DNA from: Warburgia ugandensis
Taxonomy: Eukaryota > Streptophyta > Magnoliopsida > Canellales > Canellaceae
DNA: 64,000 bases
Assembly (NCBI GenBank): GCA_035236585.1
Contig: CP141138.1
Coordinates: 32,499,437-32,563,436 of the forward strand
Reading direction: 5' to 3'
The notes under the pieces were generated by a model, which ran no database searches, was not told the DNA's origin, and saw nothing but the letters and a program-made list of their open reading frames with translations. The position numbers and the translations under genes were made by a program. Positions 23,448-34,631 of the stretch are shown here, piece by piece (the first letter of the stretch is position 1; the number at the start of each line of letters is the position of its first letter).

Positions 23448-24026
23448 ATACCTATGAGGATTTGAGGTCAAAACATATTTCTAATAGAATTTAAGTATAT
23501 CCAGTTAGAAGTCATGACTTAAATGGCCACACACACACATGCACTTGGAGAAATATGTTTAAACCCTTATCTAAGAGCTTCATTTTTTAGAGTATACCTG
23601 TGAGAATTTGAGGTCAAGAGATATTTATAATGGAATTTAATCATATCTAGATATAATTCATGACTTAATTGGCTACACACACATGCACTCTGAGAAATAA
23701 CTAGAAAAAAATGTCTTTAGTATGTGTATATTTTGTAAAACAGTCAAACTTTGCCATTAAGTTGTGAAAAATTAGTTGAGTGCTAATGAATGAGGATTTC
23801 TGAGATGAAATATGGGACTCAACCTTAGGGAATTTTATGAGTACACTCATTGGAAACTCTCATGAGGCCTAAGTAATTCACTAGAGGTAACCTAAGGGTT
23901 TAAGGGCTTCGTGCATGTGATAAATGCATTCATGAGTACCTACTAAAGTGGCACTTTGTACCATTTTTTGAAAAATTAATTTTCACATATTTTTCTCATG
24001 ACTACCAAAATGCTAGTTGGGGAGTG
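23448..24026 (+). other. A1 3' untranslated region, second part, with tandem duplication
   Basis: After the solo LTR the A1 sequence resumes. The unit beginning GAGAAATATGTTTAAACCCT occurs at about 18810 (split by the LTR and resumed at 23448-23548) and again at 23549-23690, giving a duplication of roughly 150 bp. Both copies contain AGAGTATAC, ATTTGAGGTCAA and a (CA)n/CATGCACT end. The stretch ends in AGTTGGGGAGTG (24015-24026), a plausible polypurine tract directly before the 3' LTR. No gene is seen. Confidence 0.65.
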
Positions 24027-24925
24027 TGATAAGTGTTTAATTTTTCATAAAATGACTCAATTAGTTTCCCATGTGTTACAACTTATAGGGATAAATTAGG
24101 GTTTTTAAACCAAAATTCAAAATACATGCATTTTTGACCTGATAACCCAAAAGTTTGTCATTTTATAAGTCTAAAAGATAATTCAAGGTAAGTCTGTGAT
24201 TAAGTATGTTTTTCTAAGATTTAATTAAGGTTTTTTACTTTTTCATGAAATTGAAGATGAAGATCAAAAGATCGAGTTAAAGCCTCAGAATCATCACTTC
24301 AACATAAACCAAAGGTCAAGATCACCTTATGGACCAGTAATGGATGTGATTGAAGGAGCTAACGATGGTCAACTAGGCCCATGAAGTAAGTCATGCATTC
24401 CCACCACAATTGCATGGAAGCTACTTAAGCTACCTTAGCCATATAAGTCATGAGAGAAGGTGACAAGATAAGGAATTCAAGCCAAACCATATAAGCCACT
24501 TAGGCTGAGAAAGCTTCCAAATCCAGCCATAAATCCTAGTTAATGGAGCCTTCAAAGTTGGCCATCTAAGTCATCAAGCTAAGCTAAATGAAAGGCTATG
24601 ATTGGAGGAGATTCAAGATGATTATCCACGAGATATTTTGAACATAATTAAGGAAAGTATATTAGAATAAGATGGCATGTGGACCAAAGCAATAAGAGCA
24701 TTCCATTTTTAGTGTTTCTCACTTTTTCCTTAATTTCCACCTCACCCTTAAGATGCATTATGAAATTCCATTGTAGAGTTGCATCTTTCCAAAACTCTAT
24801 CTCATTCCACTATTAGGAAACTTGCCAACCAACTAAAATTCTCTGCCTAACACCCTCCATCTCTTTCCTATGCAATTCCCACACACTTTTCTAACTTAAA
24901 GGAGCTTCAACGTCTTTGGAAGACA

Positions 24926-24958
24926 GGAGATGGCCCTTCCTAAAAAGGTGGCGTCTCC
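24926..24958 (+). other. Hairpin 1 of the A1 3' LTR
   Basis: GGAGATGGCC pairs imperfectly with GGTGGCGTCTCC around CTTCCTAAAAAG. Homologous hairpins occupy the same position in three other LTRs of this family. Confidence 0.65.
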
Positions 24959-25167
24959 CACCTACTCCCCTCCTTAAGATAGCTAGCTCCTTCCACATAA
25001 TTTCCTATTTGATATCCTAACCTTTCCCCCATCCTAGCCATTCAAATTTACACACTTTAATATTGACCATACCTTAGCATTAGGGAAACCTAGAAAAAAT
25101 GGGAGAACAAGCTTAAAAACCCAACAAAATCTAAGCAAAAGAGGACTTTTACTTAAGGGAAAAAGAA

Positions 25168-25190
25168 GTCTCCTCCATTAGGGAGGAGAC
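25168..25190 (+). other. Hairpin 2 of the A1 3' LTR (perfect stem)
   Basis: GTCTCCTCC and GGAGGAGAC form a perfect 9-bp stem around ATTAG. The equivalent position in the LTR at 45334-47980 also pairs over 9 bp with different loop sequence. Confidence 0.75.
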
Positions 25191-27019
25191 GCTCAGTTCC
25201 TATAGCTCATTCTTCTCTCTTTTGCTCATTGTTTTTGGGACTCTTTAGGTGCTGCTAGTTCCTTCCAAGGTGTATGCTTCTTTCTCAAGTGTTTAACCTA
25301 GGATTTTTGGGGTTTTTGATTCATTTTTGAAGGTTGGTTAGCTTCTTTGTTCCAGTTCCCTTTTTGGAGGTCCAGTGCTAGGGGTTGAGTTCAAGTTGTA
25401 GATACGTTCCATGCATAGAATGTTATAGGTTATAGGTTCGATTCATTTCCTATTGAGTAGTACATTCTAGTAGTCTTTCCTCTATCTAGAGGACAAGGTT
25501 CAAACTAGGCTTCCAACTCTATGGATTTTCCTTAGGTGCTCTTAACTTGGCTCTCAAGTTAGCTTGGGATAGGAGGCCATGAAATAGTTGAAAGCAGATG
25601 TCGAATTAGCGGTAGTAGATTCAGTATCTCTTACAAATGAATGAAAGGAAGCAGTGAATACCATAGGAAAGCCTATGCCCAATAGCCTCAACAATAGCTT
25701 AAGGAAAAACATGATTTTAGCTAGAAATTAAACTCTTTTTTCAGACTATTAATTTCAAAATGGTACACCAAAACACTATATAGACTCATTAAGGAGCTGA
25801 AATTTACTTCTTTTCATGCTAGTTTGGCTTATTTTCCTTTATCTTTCCTTGCTTTTAAACTAAGATTCAAGGCTGATTTTCCCTTGAAGTGACAACCAAG
25901 GGAAGTCATCTTGAATCTAATTTTGCCCTTTACCTTTCATTGCATCTTTGTTCTCTTTTAGCCTTTTTTATTTCTAGCTTTGTTTGCTTGAGTTTCCATT
26001 AGTTGTTGCCTTATTATTCCATAGGATTTTCCCTTGATTTCAAGCATACATGTTCATGGGTGATTTTTGGAACAAATTAAAAAGGAATTGGCTTGTAAGT
26101 AAGGATTGATTAAGATTAAGTGAACATCATTGTAATAGAATTTAAATTTCATATTTGGATTACATGTATGGTGTATATGTTGATAAATTTTTATTTGATT
26201 TGATGAAGTTAGGTAGAATTTTCAATTAATGTTTGTGTCCAATAGTTAATTATCTTTTTTATTCAATGTTTGATTGCATTAGAAGTGATTAAATCCATGT
26301 TCTAAATGTTTTATTCATTGAATGACTCAAGTACCATGTTGCTAGAATTTCTTTTCATGAATGGTTTATGTTAATTTCCAGCCCCATACAACTTATGTTC
26401 ACTTGATTTTTCGAGAACCCAACTAGATTGTTGGATAGCTTAGTTAATGTTAGAATAAGATTGCATGCTTAGGTTTCTAAAGTAGTTGATTAAATCCACT
26501 CCTATCCAATGAATCATGCATACCATTCCATGGTTACATGCATAATGCTTGGGTAGTTTTCCTTTCATTATTTGTTAGTGGTAATTTTTCCTTTATATCT
26601 CTTCTTTGGTTGCAGTTAGATTCCATTAGTTTGCATCTTAGTTAGTTTGAAAAGTAATTAATTTTGTCACACTTGCTAAATTAGTTGATTTGGTTGCTTA
26701 GTTTTCTTAGTTTGGCATGATTAGGAAAGTACTTTGTTAAAGCATGTTTTCCTTAGATTAGTTGTTAATTTCATGTTTAGGAAAGTTAGTTTAGGGAAGT
26801 TGCTAAATTATATTTTAGGAAAGGTTCACTTTAGCAAAATCATTAAATTAGAAGTTTTTAATTTAGGAAAGGTTTAATTTTAGAAAGTGCTTATTTTAGG
26901 AAAGTTATCAATTTATCATGTTTCTTGTTTTTGCGGAGTTTCCAATTTCATATGTTAACCTCACTAGCATACTGTATTGCAAATGATTAGTGCACTTGCA
27001 ACTTCTATTTAAAACAACA

Positions 27020-30000
27020 ATGGATTATCTAGATGAGATAAGTTCATTTATAAGGTTGTATGAGGTTGCATGTACACTTACAATGTAAGAAAGACCTTCA
27101 TCCATAGCAAAAGTCAATTCATTTAGAGTATAGTTAGCCACATCACATTCATGGAAGAGACAATAATAATCCTAATGCTATGAAGATGCACTTGTCAATT
27201 GCTCATGAATCTTAAGACTTTGATCACGTGTAAACCAACAACTGGTAAATCATTTCATGTAACAAAAATCATATGCTATGTATGTTTCAAAAGTGAATCA
27301 TTTTCAAGGATGCTCATAAAATCTTGACATCAAATTAGACTGAAATCCAAAGCTGCGAAAACTAGGTGGCATATTGTCCTACCACTGGGGAGATGGCATA
27401 TAGTCCTACCTACTAGATGATGACATACAATCATGTTGGAATGGAATGGGTCTTAACTCTTGAGAGTGACTGGCATGCCCAACATGCCCATAATTAGACA
27501 CCTACAGTCGTAGGGCACATCATCATTGGTAACTACCATTGTCGTTATGTCAACTATGGATACCTCAAGGCTTAATCCTCATTGGACCTCATGGGGGCAC
27601 TTGGCTACCTCAAAGTAATTCCCCATGAGAAACTACTCCTATTACCCTACTATCTCCATCATGGAATTGGTATCAATATCATTACATAGGTGAATGGCCA
27701 ACTGTACCTCCTAGCATAGGGTCTCTAGGACTTACAACCACATATATTGTGCTTACCATAGGATAGACAGCCGCAAGTAACATGCATGCCTTAGGACTTA
27801 TAGCTAATCATAAAGTGCCTGCCTTAACCTCAATCAAAACATCACATGGAAAATCAAGTGGTTTATAAAACCACTCACAAAAACGTGGAATTCTCTATCA
27901 TTCATTTGTAATAAGAAAACCCTCCATTCATAATCCACGTGGTTTCCCACAATTCTCTTAAAAATATGCCTTATGTGAAGGAGTAAGTCTGTTAATATTC
28001 TTAAAGTATATTTCCTGCATTCATTCTAAAGTGCATGACCATTTTCCTTTCGTGTAAAGTAAAACACATGGTTCCATAAAGTCTCATGAATCCTTTACCA
28101 GAGTGATAATTTCATACTTTTCTTATTCTAAATTTTTTCATGTATATCATAACAATTCTGCCTCTTCTTAATCTTATTTCTAATAGTGTGTTATGAAGTG
28201 GCATAGGTTCCATATATTATCCATCATATTCTTATAGTAGGACTTAGTGTAATTCTCTTTTCTATCCTACTTATTTGTGTTAGATTCTAAGTAGCACTAG
28301 TAGTATAAGGATAGTGATCACCATCAGGTTTCTTCTAGATTTCATCCTATGTAATGAAGATGCTATATTTCCAACTCTTTACTTGATTATCCTCCTAATG
28401 GTTTACCTTAATTTCATTCACCCTACTAAGCATGGATAGGTGTGTTCCCTTCTCTACATCACCTTGAACTAATACTCAATAGTCTAAGGGGTCCTTATGG
28501 ATTTTACATTTGTCAAATACATGTATGGCATTCGAATAAATAATTTTCATCCTTAGGACAACTTGGTACTAATTATGCTCATGTTTCAGCTAGAAGAATA
28601 GCAATTGTATGTTTGTATAGTCTAAGTACATGCTACAACATTGTTTCTATCAATTGATGATGAGATTGCATGATGCTTGCCATTTGATTGAAATTTTCAT
28701 GCATTTATAAGCAACTCAAGACTTACAAATATAATCATTCAAGGTAATTAAGTAATAACATGATTTACTTCATGAAACATTTCAAGGACATGATCCATAC
28801 CATCATTTCATTCAACACCCTATAGGTATAACATGGAACACACTCTTACAGTTTATCCCAAGACTTAACTAGGCAATTGCATGAGGGTACAATTTCATGA
28901 ATTTATAACTTATAAATGCTAGCATAAACCCATCCAAATTAGTGCATCTCAAAGAGTACCCCTCCTGGTCTAGCAGGGTATGTATGATTGTTGATGTTAA
29001 GTTTATGTTCAAATCACTATCCAAACTTGAAGGTAAACATCTAATTCTTCATGATCTTGCAAGCATTAACAATAAACATTGAAATTTGAATAGGAACACA
29101 CATGTTGGATAGGATTTGTCTATGCTCAAGGCCTTGTTTTCAAAAACACATCCTTGCTAGTCCATCATTATCATGTTTACAATCTTGCTTGTTACGCTCA
29201 CTTCTAGATGCTATCCAAAGGGATATTTACTAAAAATTTTCAAATTTATTGATGAGATTGAGATTACAGTATGAAATTAGGTTGATCATGCTCCAACATG
29301 GTGGATACACAACCACTCACATCAAGAAAAACCAAAATGTACCTTGTTGGTCCAACAGGGTATACTTTACAAAAGGTGTTGAAGATTAGCCTAGCCTTTC
29401 TTCAAGGTTGGGGGAAATTTTCATGGATTTAACATACACTGATTAGTCTTCAAGAATATCAAGATGACCCCACATATCACACTTAGGAAAAGTAGGAAAT
29501 TGGCTTGCAAAGAAGAGAGAGTAACATTGACAAGATTTTTTGCACTATTGTGTAGGAAATTTCATCCACTCTCAACCCTTCTAGCTTCAAAATTCTCCAC
29601 TGTTGTCAATTCAAAATCTTCATCATGATAATCTATCCTAAAAAAATTACAAGATTACCAAAGTTCCACCCAGATCTAGAAGGAATTAAGTTGGTTAACA
29701 AGGGAGAAATTGGTGTCAATTTTCTGTACAATTGTGTAGGAAATTGTATCAATTTCCCAGCCCATTCTAGCCTACCAAATCCATTGTTTTATCACCAATT
29801 TCAACCCATATCAAGTCAAGACATCCATCATCATGTTATTCAAATAAAAATAATCAATAAACCTACTCAACATGGTGGAAGAGAGGGGTATTTTCTTCTA
29901 GAAACTTCCCTTGTATTTTTGCCATGTTGAACAATCCATAGAGTTTGTTTATGATTTCACATGCTTCCATAAATAAGTAACTCTCATTCCACAAATAAAA

Positions 30001-31022
30001 TTTAAAGATTTACAACCATACACTATTGTTATATTAAACCCAATTGCATGCATGAAGGATTTTTAGAAGAGTGCTCAATGTATTCAAAGCATATTAACAT
30101 GTAATTCCAGTAGTTTGAGCAATCCAGTAGATCATGCAAAACATCTTTTAAAAATACCTCTACTTGTAGTTTTCTTCAAGAATAGGCTTAGGAAAGCATT
30201 AAATTTTTTTATTAAGTCCCCTACCTCTCAAGAAGTCCTCTCCTTTTTGCCTTAGTGGCTGGTTTCCCCTGCTCCAAATGTCGGAGATGCTTAGCTATGC
30301 ATTGAGTTTTCCAGCAGGTGGGCATTGAGTTGCACTCCACCATGCTACCTCCTTTCTTCCCTAACTTCTTCTCTTCTTCTTCTACTATCTTCCCAACTCT
30401 AGCACCTCATTTTCTTGTTGTTTTTCCTTAGTTTTCCTTAGGTTTTCCTCTAGTTATTTAGTAGAAATTCCCACTTTGGGCTAGACATTTGAAGGTAAGA
30501 GATGACATGATTAAATTCCTATTTTTTTCCTACTTTTTCATGGCCAGATGCTTGTCATGCATGTAGCCATCCAATCTCTCTTTTGATTATATAAATCTGA
30601 GTATATTTCTTTCCCATGTTAACACCCTTTACTCACCTTTAACTGTAATTACACCTTAGTTTAATTACACCATTTAGCCTTCCCTCTCATTAGTTGCTTG
30701 GGTCATTTACTTTAGTTTAATTTACAGACCTATAATTATGTGTATTCTCAATTTCAACCTACACTTCAAAGCTTTCTCCTCCTAAGATTTCGTCTATGTA
30801 ATTTGTACACCCGTGACTTTCCTACTTCTCTTCAAGAATCCCAAATATGTTCTAACATTCTCGATCACTCTCTTTATCACACTTATTCCTTGATATAATT
30901 TAAGAAAAAGAAATAAAAATTCTGAATTGAAGTGAGAGAGGGAGGGTAGAAAAGAAAAAAATATACCTCTTTTGTTGATTATATTCATATTATATGGAAT
31001 TTACATAATTTTTCATATTACA
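27020..31022 (-). repeat. T2 3' LTR
   Basis: On the minus strand it begins TGTAATATGAAAAATTATG at 31022 directly after the polypurine tract. It runs about 4.0 kb to the A1 boundary. Stretches around 27440-27520 (CTTGAGAGTGACTGGCATGCCCAAC) echo the T1 LTR near 6020-6060. No gene is supported; the 101-codon frame at 29625-29930 has no recognisable domain and lies wholly in the LTR. Confidence 0.65.
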
Positions 31023-31036
31023 TTGTTCCCTTCTTA
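31023..31036 (-). other. T2 polypurine tract
   Basis: Minus strand TAAGAAGGGAACAA directly before the 3' LTR start, in the same position as AAGGAGGCAAGAA of T3. Confidence 0.7.
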
Positions 31037-31079
31037 CAAAAATTTCATCCTTAAATTTGTCTTAAGTACGTGTAAGTAA

Positions 31080-32070
31080 AACAATTATGGGAACTACTCT
31101 CTCTTCTCACTCTTGACCTTCCAAGTGGCTTCCTCAAGTGAATGGTGTTGCCATAGAACCTTAACGAGGGGGATCATCTTACTTCACAAGGTTTTCTCCT
31201 TCCAATGTTAGATTAGGATGTGCTTGCTTGGTACTTGATCTAAGACGTGTGTAGGGTCCAGGATGTATTTTCTTAGCATAGACATGTGAAATACATCGTG
31301 CACATCTGATAACGAGGGAGGGAGCCCAATCTATAAGCAACTCTACTTATCTTCTCATGAATATTAATAGAACCCACAAATATTGGGCTCAAGTTATCCT
31401 TCACTCCAATTCTCAACACCCCATTGGTTGGAGACACCTTCATAAAATATGTTTTGTAGCTTGAAACTCAAGATGTCTTCTCCTCGGGTCAGCATAGCTC
31501 TTCTATCCGCTACTTGCAGCCAATAGATGCCTTTGAATCAGTCCCACATTCTCAGCACACTACTCTATGAGCTCTGACCTAATGAATTGTCTCTCCCCTA
31601 CCTCACTCCAACATGTTGGTGTGTGGCATGACTTCCATAGACTACCTCACATGGAGCCAATAATGAGAAGTAAACCTACTGTCCATGTCTGAGATGATCA
31701 CAAGTGGAACGTTGTGCATGTTCATTGTCTCTTTAATATAGAACTTGTGTAGACTCTCTAGTGGTTGCCTCTATCGAATTGGCAGGAAGTGAGGTTACTT
31801 AGTAAGTTGATCCACAATGACCCAAATGGCATCATGCCCACTAGATGTCCTGGGTATCCAACCATAAAATCCTTAGTCATGTGGTTCCACCTCAAACTAG
31901 AACCTCTAGCATTTGTAACAATTCTGTAGGCCTATCATCTCTATCTTAACTTGTTGACATGTCATGCATTGAGTTCATAATCCCCTATGTTGTTCATCAT
32001 TCTCAGCCACAAGAACTACCTTTTCATATCTTGGTGCATCTTTGTACCTCCCCAATGATAGTGGACTTGA
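31080..32070 (-). pseudogene. T2 integrase and chromodomain, broken
   Basis: Near the 3' end (about 31180-31095, minus) the frame reads PLVKVLWQHHSLEEATWKV, the chromodomain-like motif that ends Tekay pol. Upstream, 31190-31500 matches the integrase C-terminal (GPF/H) region at DNA level, 31520-31960 the catalytic core, and 31960-32070 the zinc-binding part. Frames are heavily interrupted. In living chromoviruses integrase inserts the DNA copy and the chromodomain steers it to certain chromatin. No open stretch longer than about 60 codons remains. Confidence 0.75.
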
Positions 32071-32359
32071 AATGATGAGCTGCCTTTAGCAACCCTTGTC
32101 TCAGTCTTATTGTGGTTGGTGTGACTAACATGCCATGGAACCCTACTACACCATCAGTTTTCTTCTCGAAGCCATCCTTCCTGCACAACCTTTGAGTCTC
32201 TGCACTTGAGTACTATGCTTGCAAGATCTAGTCTAAGAAAGCATACAAATGGTGATGTTAGAAAACATACCACCCAACTTCCTATAAGTTCATGCGCAAC
32301 CACATTGACTTTATGTGAATGATATTGAGTGATAAGTTAAAGTCCTTCAAGTACATTAG

Positions 32360-32660
32360 CCAATGCCTCTATCTCATGTTGAGGATGCTTTGTGTGAATG
32401 TGTTCTTGAGAATTTTGTGGTCTGTAAAAACACCAAACTTTTACCCATATAGATAGTGCCACTAGATCTTCAAAGAAAACATGATGGCAATGAACTTCAA
32501 ATAATGAGTTGGGTAGTTCTATTCATACATCTTTAATTGTCTGGAGGCATGTGCAATCACCCTACCATACTACATGAGAACACACCCTAGCCCCTTTCTT
32601 GAGGCATCATTGTACACTACAAAACTACTACTATCCTTGGGTAAGGATAGGACTGGTGAG
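32360..32660 (-). pseudogene. T2 RNase H
   Basis: The minus strand reads VVYNDASRKGLGCVLM (first Asp kept), VIAHASRQLK, NYPTHYL and LKIWWHYLYG in near-consistent frame, with stops after GCVLM and after MYE. These are the RNase H blocks of Tekay pol. The remaining stretch between this and integrase (32070-32360) holds the linker without open frame. Confidence 0.78.
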
Positions 32661-33510
32661 AGTGTGAGCTTCTCCTTTAACCCTTGGAAGCTTCTCTCAT
32701 AGTCATCTAAAATAATAAACTTCTAATGCTTCTCTGTTAAGGTAGTCAATGGCTATGAAATGCATAAGAATCCCTTAATAAGCCATCTGTAATAACCTGC
32801 AAGACCTAGAGAACTGCACACCTTGGTCATAGTTTTGGTTCACTCCCAGTTAACCACTACCCTCACTTTTTGAGAATCCACTACAACCCCATACTTGGAT
32901 ATGATATATCTAAGGAAATGAACCTAGTCTATCCAAAACTCACACTTGGAGAACTTCGTGTACAATTGATGTGCTTGCAAGGTGCCCAACCAAGTCTTTA
33001 AGTGCTCACAATGCTCCTCAACATTGATAGAGTAGATGAGGACATAGTCGACAAATACAATCAAAACTTGTCTAGGAAGTCCCTGAACACTTGGTTCATC
33101 AAGTCCATGAATGCCATAACTGTGTTCGTCAACTTGAGTGTCATCACTAAGAACTTGTAATAGCCATATCGAGTCCTAAACACAGTCTTAAGAATGTCCT
33201 CATCCCATATCCTTAGCTGATGGTAATGAGTCCTCATATCGCCCTTTGAGAATACTTTAGTTGACTACACCTAGTCAAAGAGGTCACCTATTTGAGGTAG
33301 AGGGTATTGGTTCTTTACTGTGACCTCATTCAGTGCCCTATAATCCACACATATCCAAAAGAAGTCATCCTTCGTCTTTAAAAATAGGACTGGGGCTCAC
33401 TATGGAAAAACACTAGGGCGAATTAAACCTTGATCAAGCAACTCTTGTAAATGTACCTTCAATCCCTTGAGCTCTATAGGAGCCATATGATAAGGAACCT
33501 TCTAAATGGG
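32661..33510 (-). pseudogene. T2 reverse transcriptase with FVDY in place of the FxDD box
   Basis: Read on the minus strand, 33510-33240 carries the RT start (equivalents of MAPAELKELK, WGAPVLF, IDYR, KIDLRSGYHQLR at DNA level). The catalytic box at 33055-33044 reads F-V-D-Y and continues V-L-I-Y-S, so the second catalytic Asp is Tyr. The thumb region follows to about 32700. Several frameshifts occur. The enzyme cannot be active. Confidence 0.8.
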
Positions 33511-33629
33511 AACTACTCCTATAGTCGACCAATGTTCCGCACTCAACAAGCCAATTCATGGCAAAGATGATGTCAAAATTTGTCATACTTAGGATGATTA
33601 GTCAGCCCTGAGCCTTTGATTTAAGATGC

Positions 33630-33827
33630 TCATAGGTACATCCTGCATAAACTCATGTACCAGAATTGGCTCTCACCCATTGTTGTATTGTTCTCTAAAA
33701 GAAAACCCAATCTACCCATAGTTGTGTCCAAACATGATGCAAAACTAGTAGATATGAAGGAACGAGTACCTCTAGAATCAATCAGTATATGTGCATGTCT
33801 ATCAAACACTAAGAGAGTACCTTCCAT
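33630..33827 (-). pseudogene. T2 aspartic protease
   Basis: A 65-codon open minus-strand stretch reads MEGTLLVFDRHAHILIDSRGTRSFISTSFASCL and then GFLLENN. It is the same domain as T1 861-1006. The catalytic D-S-G-A appears as D-S-R-G, losing the conserved Gly position. A mirrored plus-strand frame (33655-33882) is only its shadow. Confidence 0.8.
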
Positions 33828-33879
33828 GATGGCACTGGAAGTGCGAGCCTTATTAGTAGTAAGAGCAAAAAATCAACCT

Positions 33880-34593
33880 TGACTCTTGGGGGGTTACTCT
33901 TGTTGTGGTGCTTAGTTCTGTTGTGGTGGTGCTACTCTCCTAACCATGGAATAGTCTTATGCAAGGTGGTACTACTAGCCACAAGAAAGCTTAAACTCAA
34001 TCTAACCCAAGAGGGTTTGCCTGAGTGAGCTCAATGACAAATCTAGCACATCCCCTATACATCACTCCTCTTGGATTAACGCAAGACCATCCTCTTCGGC
34101 CACATGAAACTCTTTCCATTAGCGAACTTGTTCTTTCCCTTCCATTCTATACTCTAGCTGGTCTAACCCAAGAGGGTTTTCCCAACTGAGCTCGATGACA
34201 AATTTGGCACATCCCTTGTACATCATCACTATTCCTGGACTAACCCAAAACCAGCTTTGCTGGTCATGTGAAAGTCTTGCTCATAGTGAACTTCCTCTTC
34301 CCTTTCCATTCATATCCTAGAAGTGCATCACAACTCCCTTTTTAAGATGGATGATAACCCCAATGCCTTGACCATAGTGGTAGGTTTAGATGTCAAGATT
34401 GTGCTTTTCAAGTCAAATTTAATCCCTTGACAAACTTCTAAGCAGTCTTTAGCTCCAACTTGTAGACATTTGGTGCAAATCTCCTCAGATGGCAAACTCT
34501 ACCTCATACTATACTACCATCCTTGTACCCTGCACGAGGCTCAAAAGCTCTAGCTCTAGTTAATCCTGCACATGTAGAGGGAAGAACTTGTGA
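33880..34593 (-). pseudogene. T2 gag, partial, with an internal tandem duplication
   Basis: From 34330 to 34593 the minus strand matches T1 gag (shared block around ATAGTGGTAGG.TT.GATGTCA on the plus strand and the block ending AGGG.A.AACTT). Between, 34001-34161 and 34162-34322 are two copies of a unit of about 161 bp, both starting TCTAACCCA and containing GAGGGTTT and TGACAAAT.T.GCACATCCC. The usual zinc knuckle is not clear. Gag stops at 34593, next to a microsatellite, without its N-terminal part. Confidence 0.65.
34001..34322. repeat. Tandem duplication of about 161 bp in T2 gag
   Basis: Two units offset by 161 bp, with clear but diverged matches along their length, so the duplication is not recent. 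Confidence 0.8.
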
Positions 34594-34596
34594 TAC

Positions 34597-34631
<35 letters not shown>
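34592..34631. repeat. (CATA)n(TA)n microsatellite
   Basis: Compound repeat marking the edge where T2 gag ends. Confidence 0.9.

Larger units (their letters stand above)
10360..27019 (+). mobile_element. A1: Athila-type Ty3/gypsy element, nearly full length, degenerate
   Basis: Order on the plus strand is 5' LTR (10360-10805), PBS (10812-10829), long leader, gag (from 12197), protease, RT, RNase H, integrase (to 17396), a 3' untranslated part interrupted by a solo Tekay-type LTR (18863-23447), a purine-rich tract and the 3' LTR (24027-27019). The RT entry sequence, TIADIKGI motif, lack of a chromodomain and tRNA-Asp-like PBS fit Athila. No env-like frame is seen after pol. Candidate target duplication is ATGGA (10352-10356 and 27020-27024), with three extra bases before the LTR. 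Many stops and frameshifts mark an old insertion. Confidence 0.88.
24027..27019 (+). repeat. A1 3' LTR, about 3.0 kb
   Basis: Starts TGATAAGTGTTTAATTTTTC and ends CTATTTAAAACAACA. It is the best full reference here for the Athila LTR family also seen at 1471, 45334, 47991 and 52156. Relative to 45334-47980 it lacks about 100 bp before TTAACCTCACTAGCATACTG, where the block AGTAGGGACCACTACCATC is missing. Two hairpins lie at 24926-24958 and 25168-25190. Confidence 0.83.
27020..34593 (-). mobile_element. T2: Tekay/Del-like chromovirus, minus strand, 5' end missing
   Basis: Minus-strand order is partial gag (34593-33880), protease, RT, RNase H, integrase, chromodomain, polypurine tract and 3' LTR. 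Homologous DNA blocks to T1 are frequent (for example GACTA.ACTAGT.AAAGAGGTCACCT in RT). The 5' side breaks off in gag at about 34593 next to a CATA/TA microsatellite, with the PBS and 5' LTR absent. The 3' LTR is cut at 27019/27020 by A1; its missing end may be 10154-10351, since that piece starts TGTAATGTCC like a Tekay terminus and would complete an LTR of about 4.2 kb. Confidence 0.82.

Noticed and set aside
29625..29930. 101-codon plus-strand frame as a possible host gene
   Set aside because: Sits inside the T2 3' LTR, no recognisable domain, signal or splice context; similar lengths occur by chance in this A+T-rich DNA.
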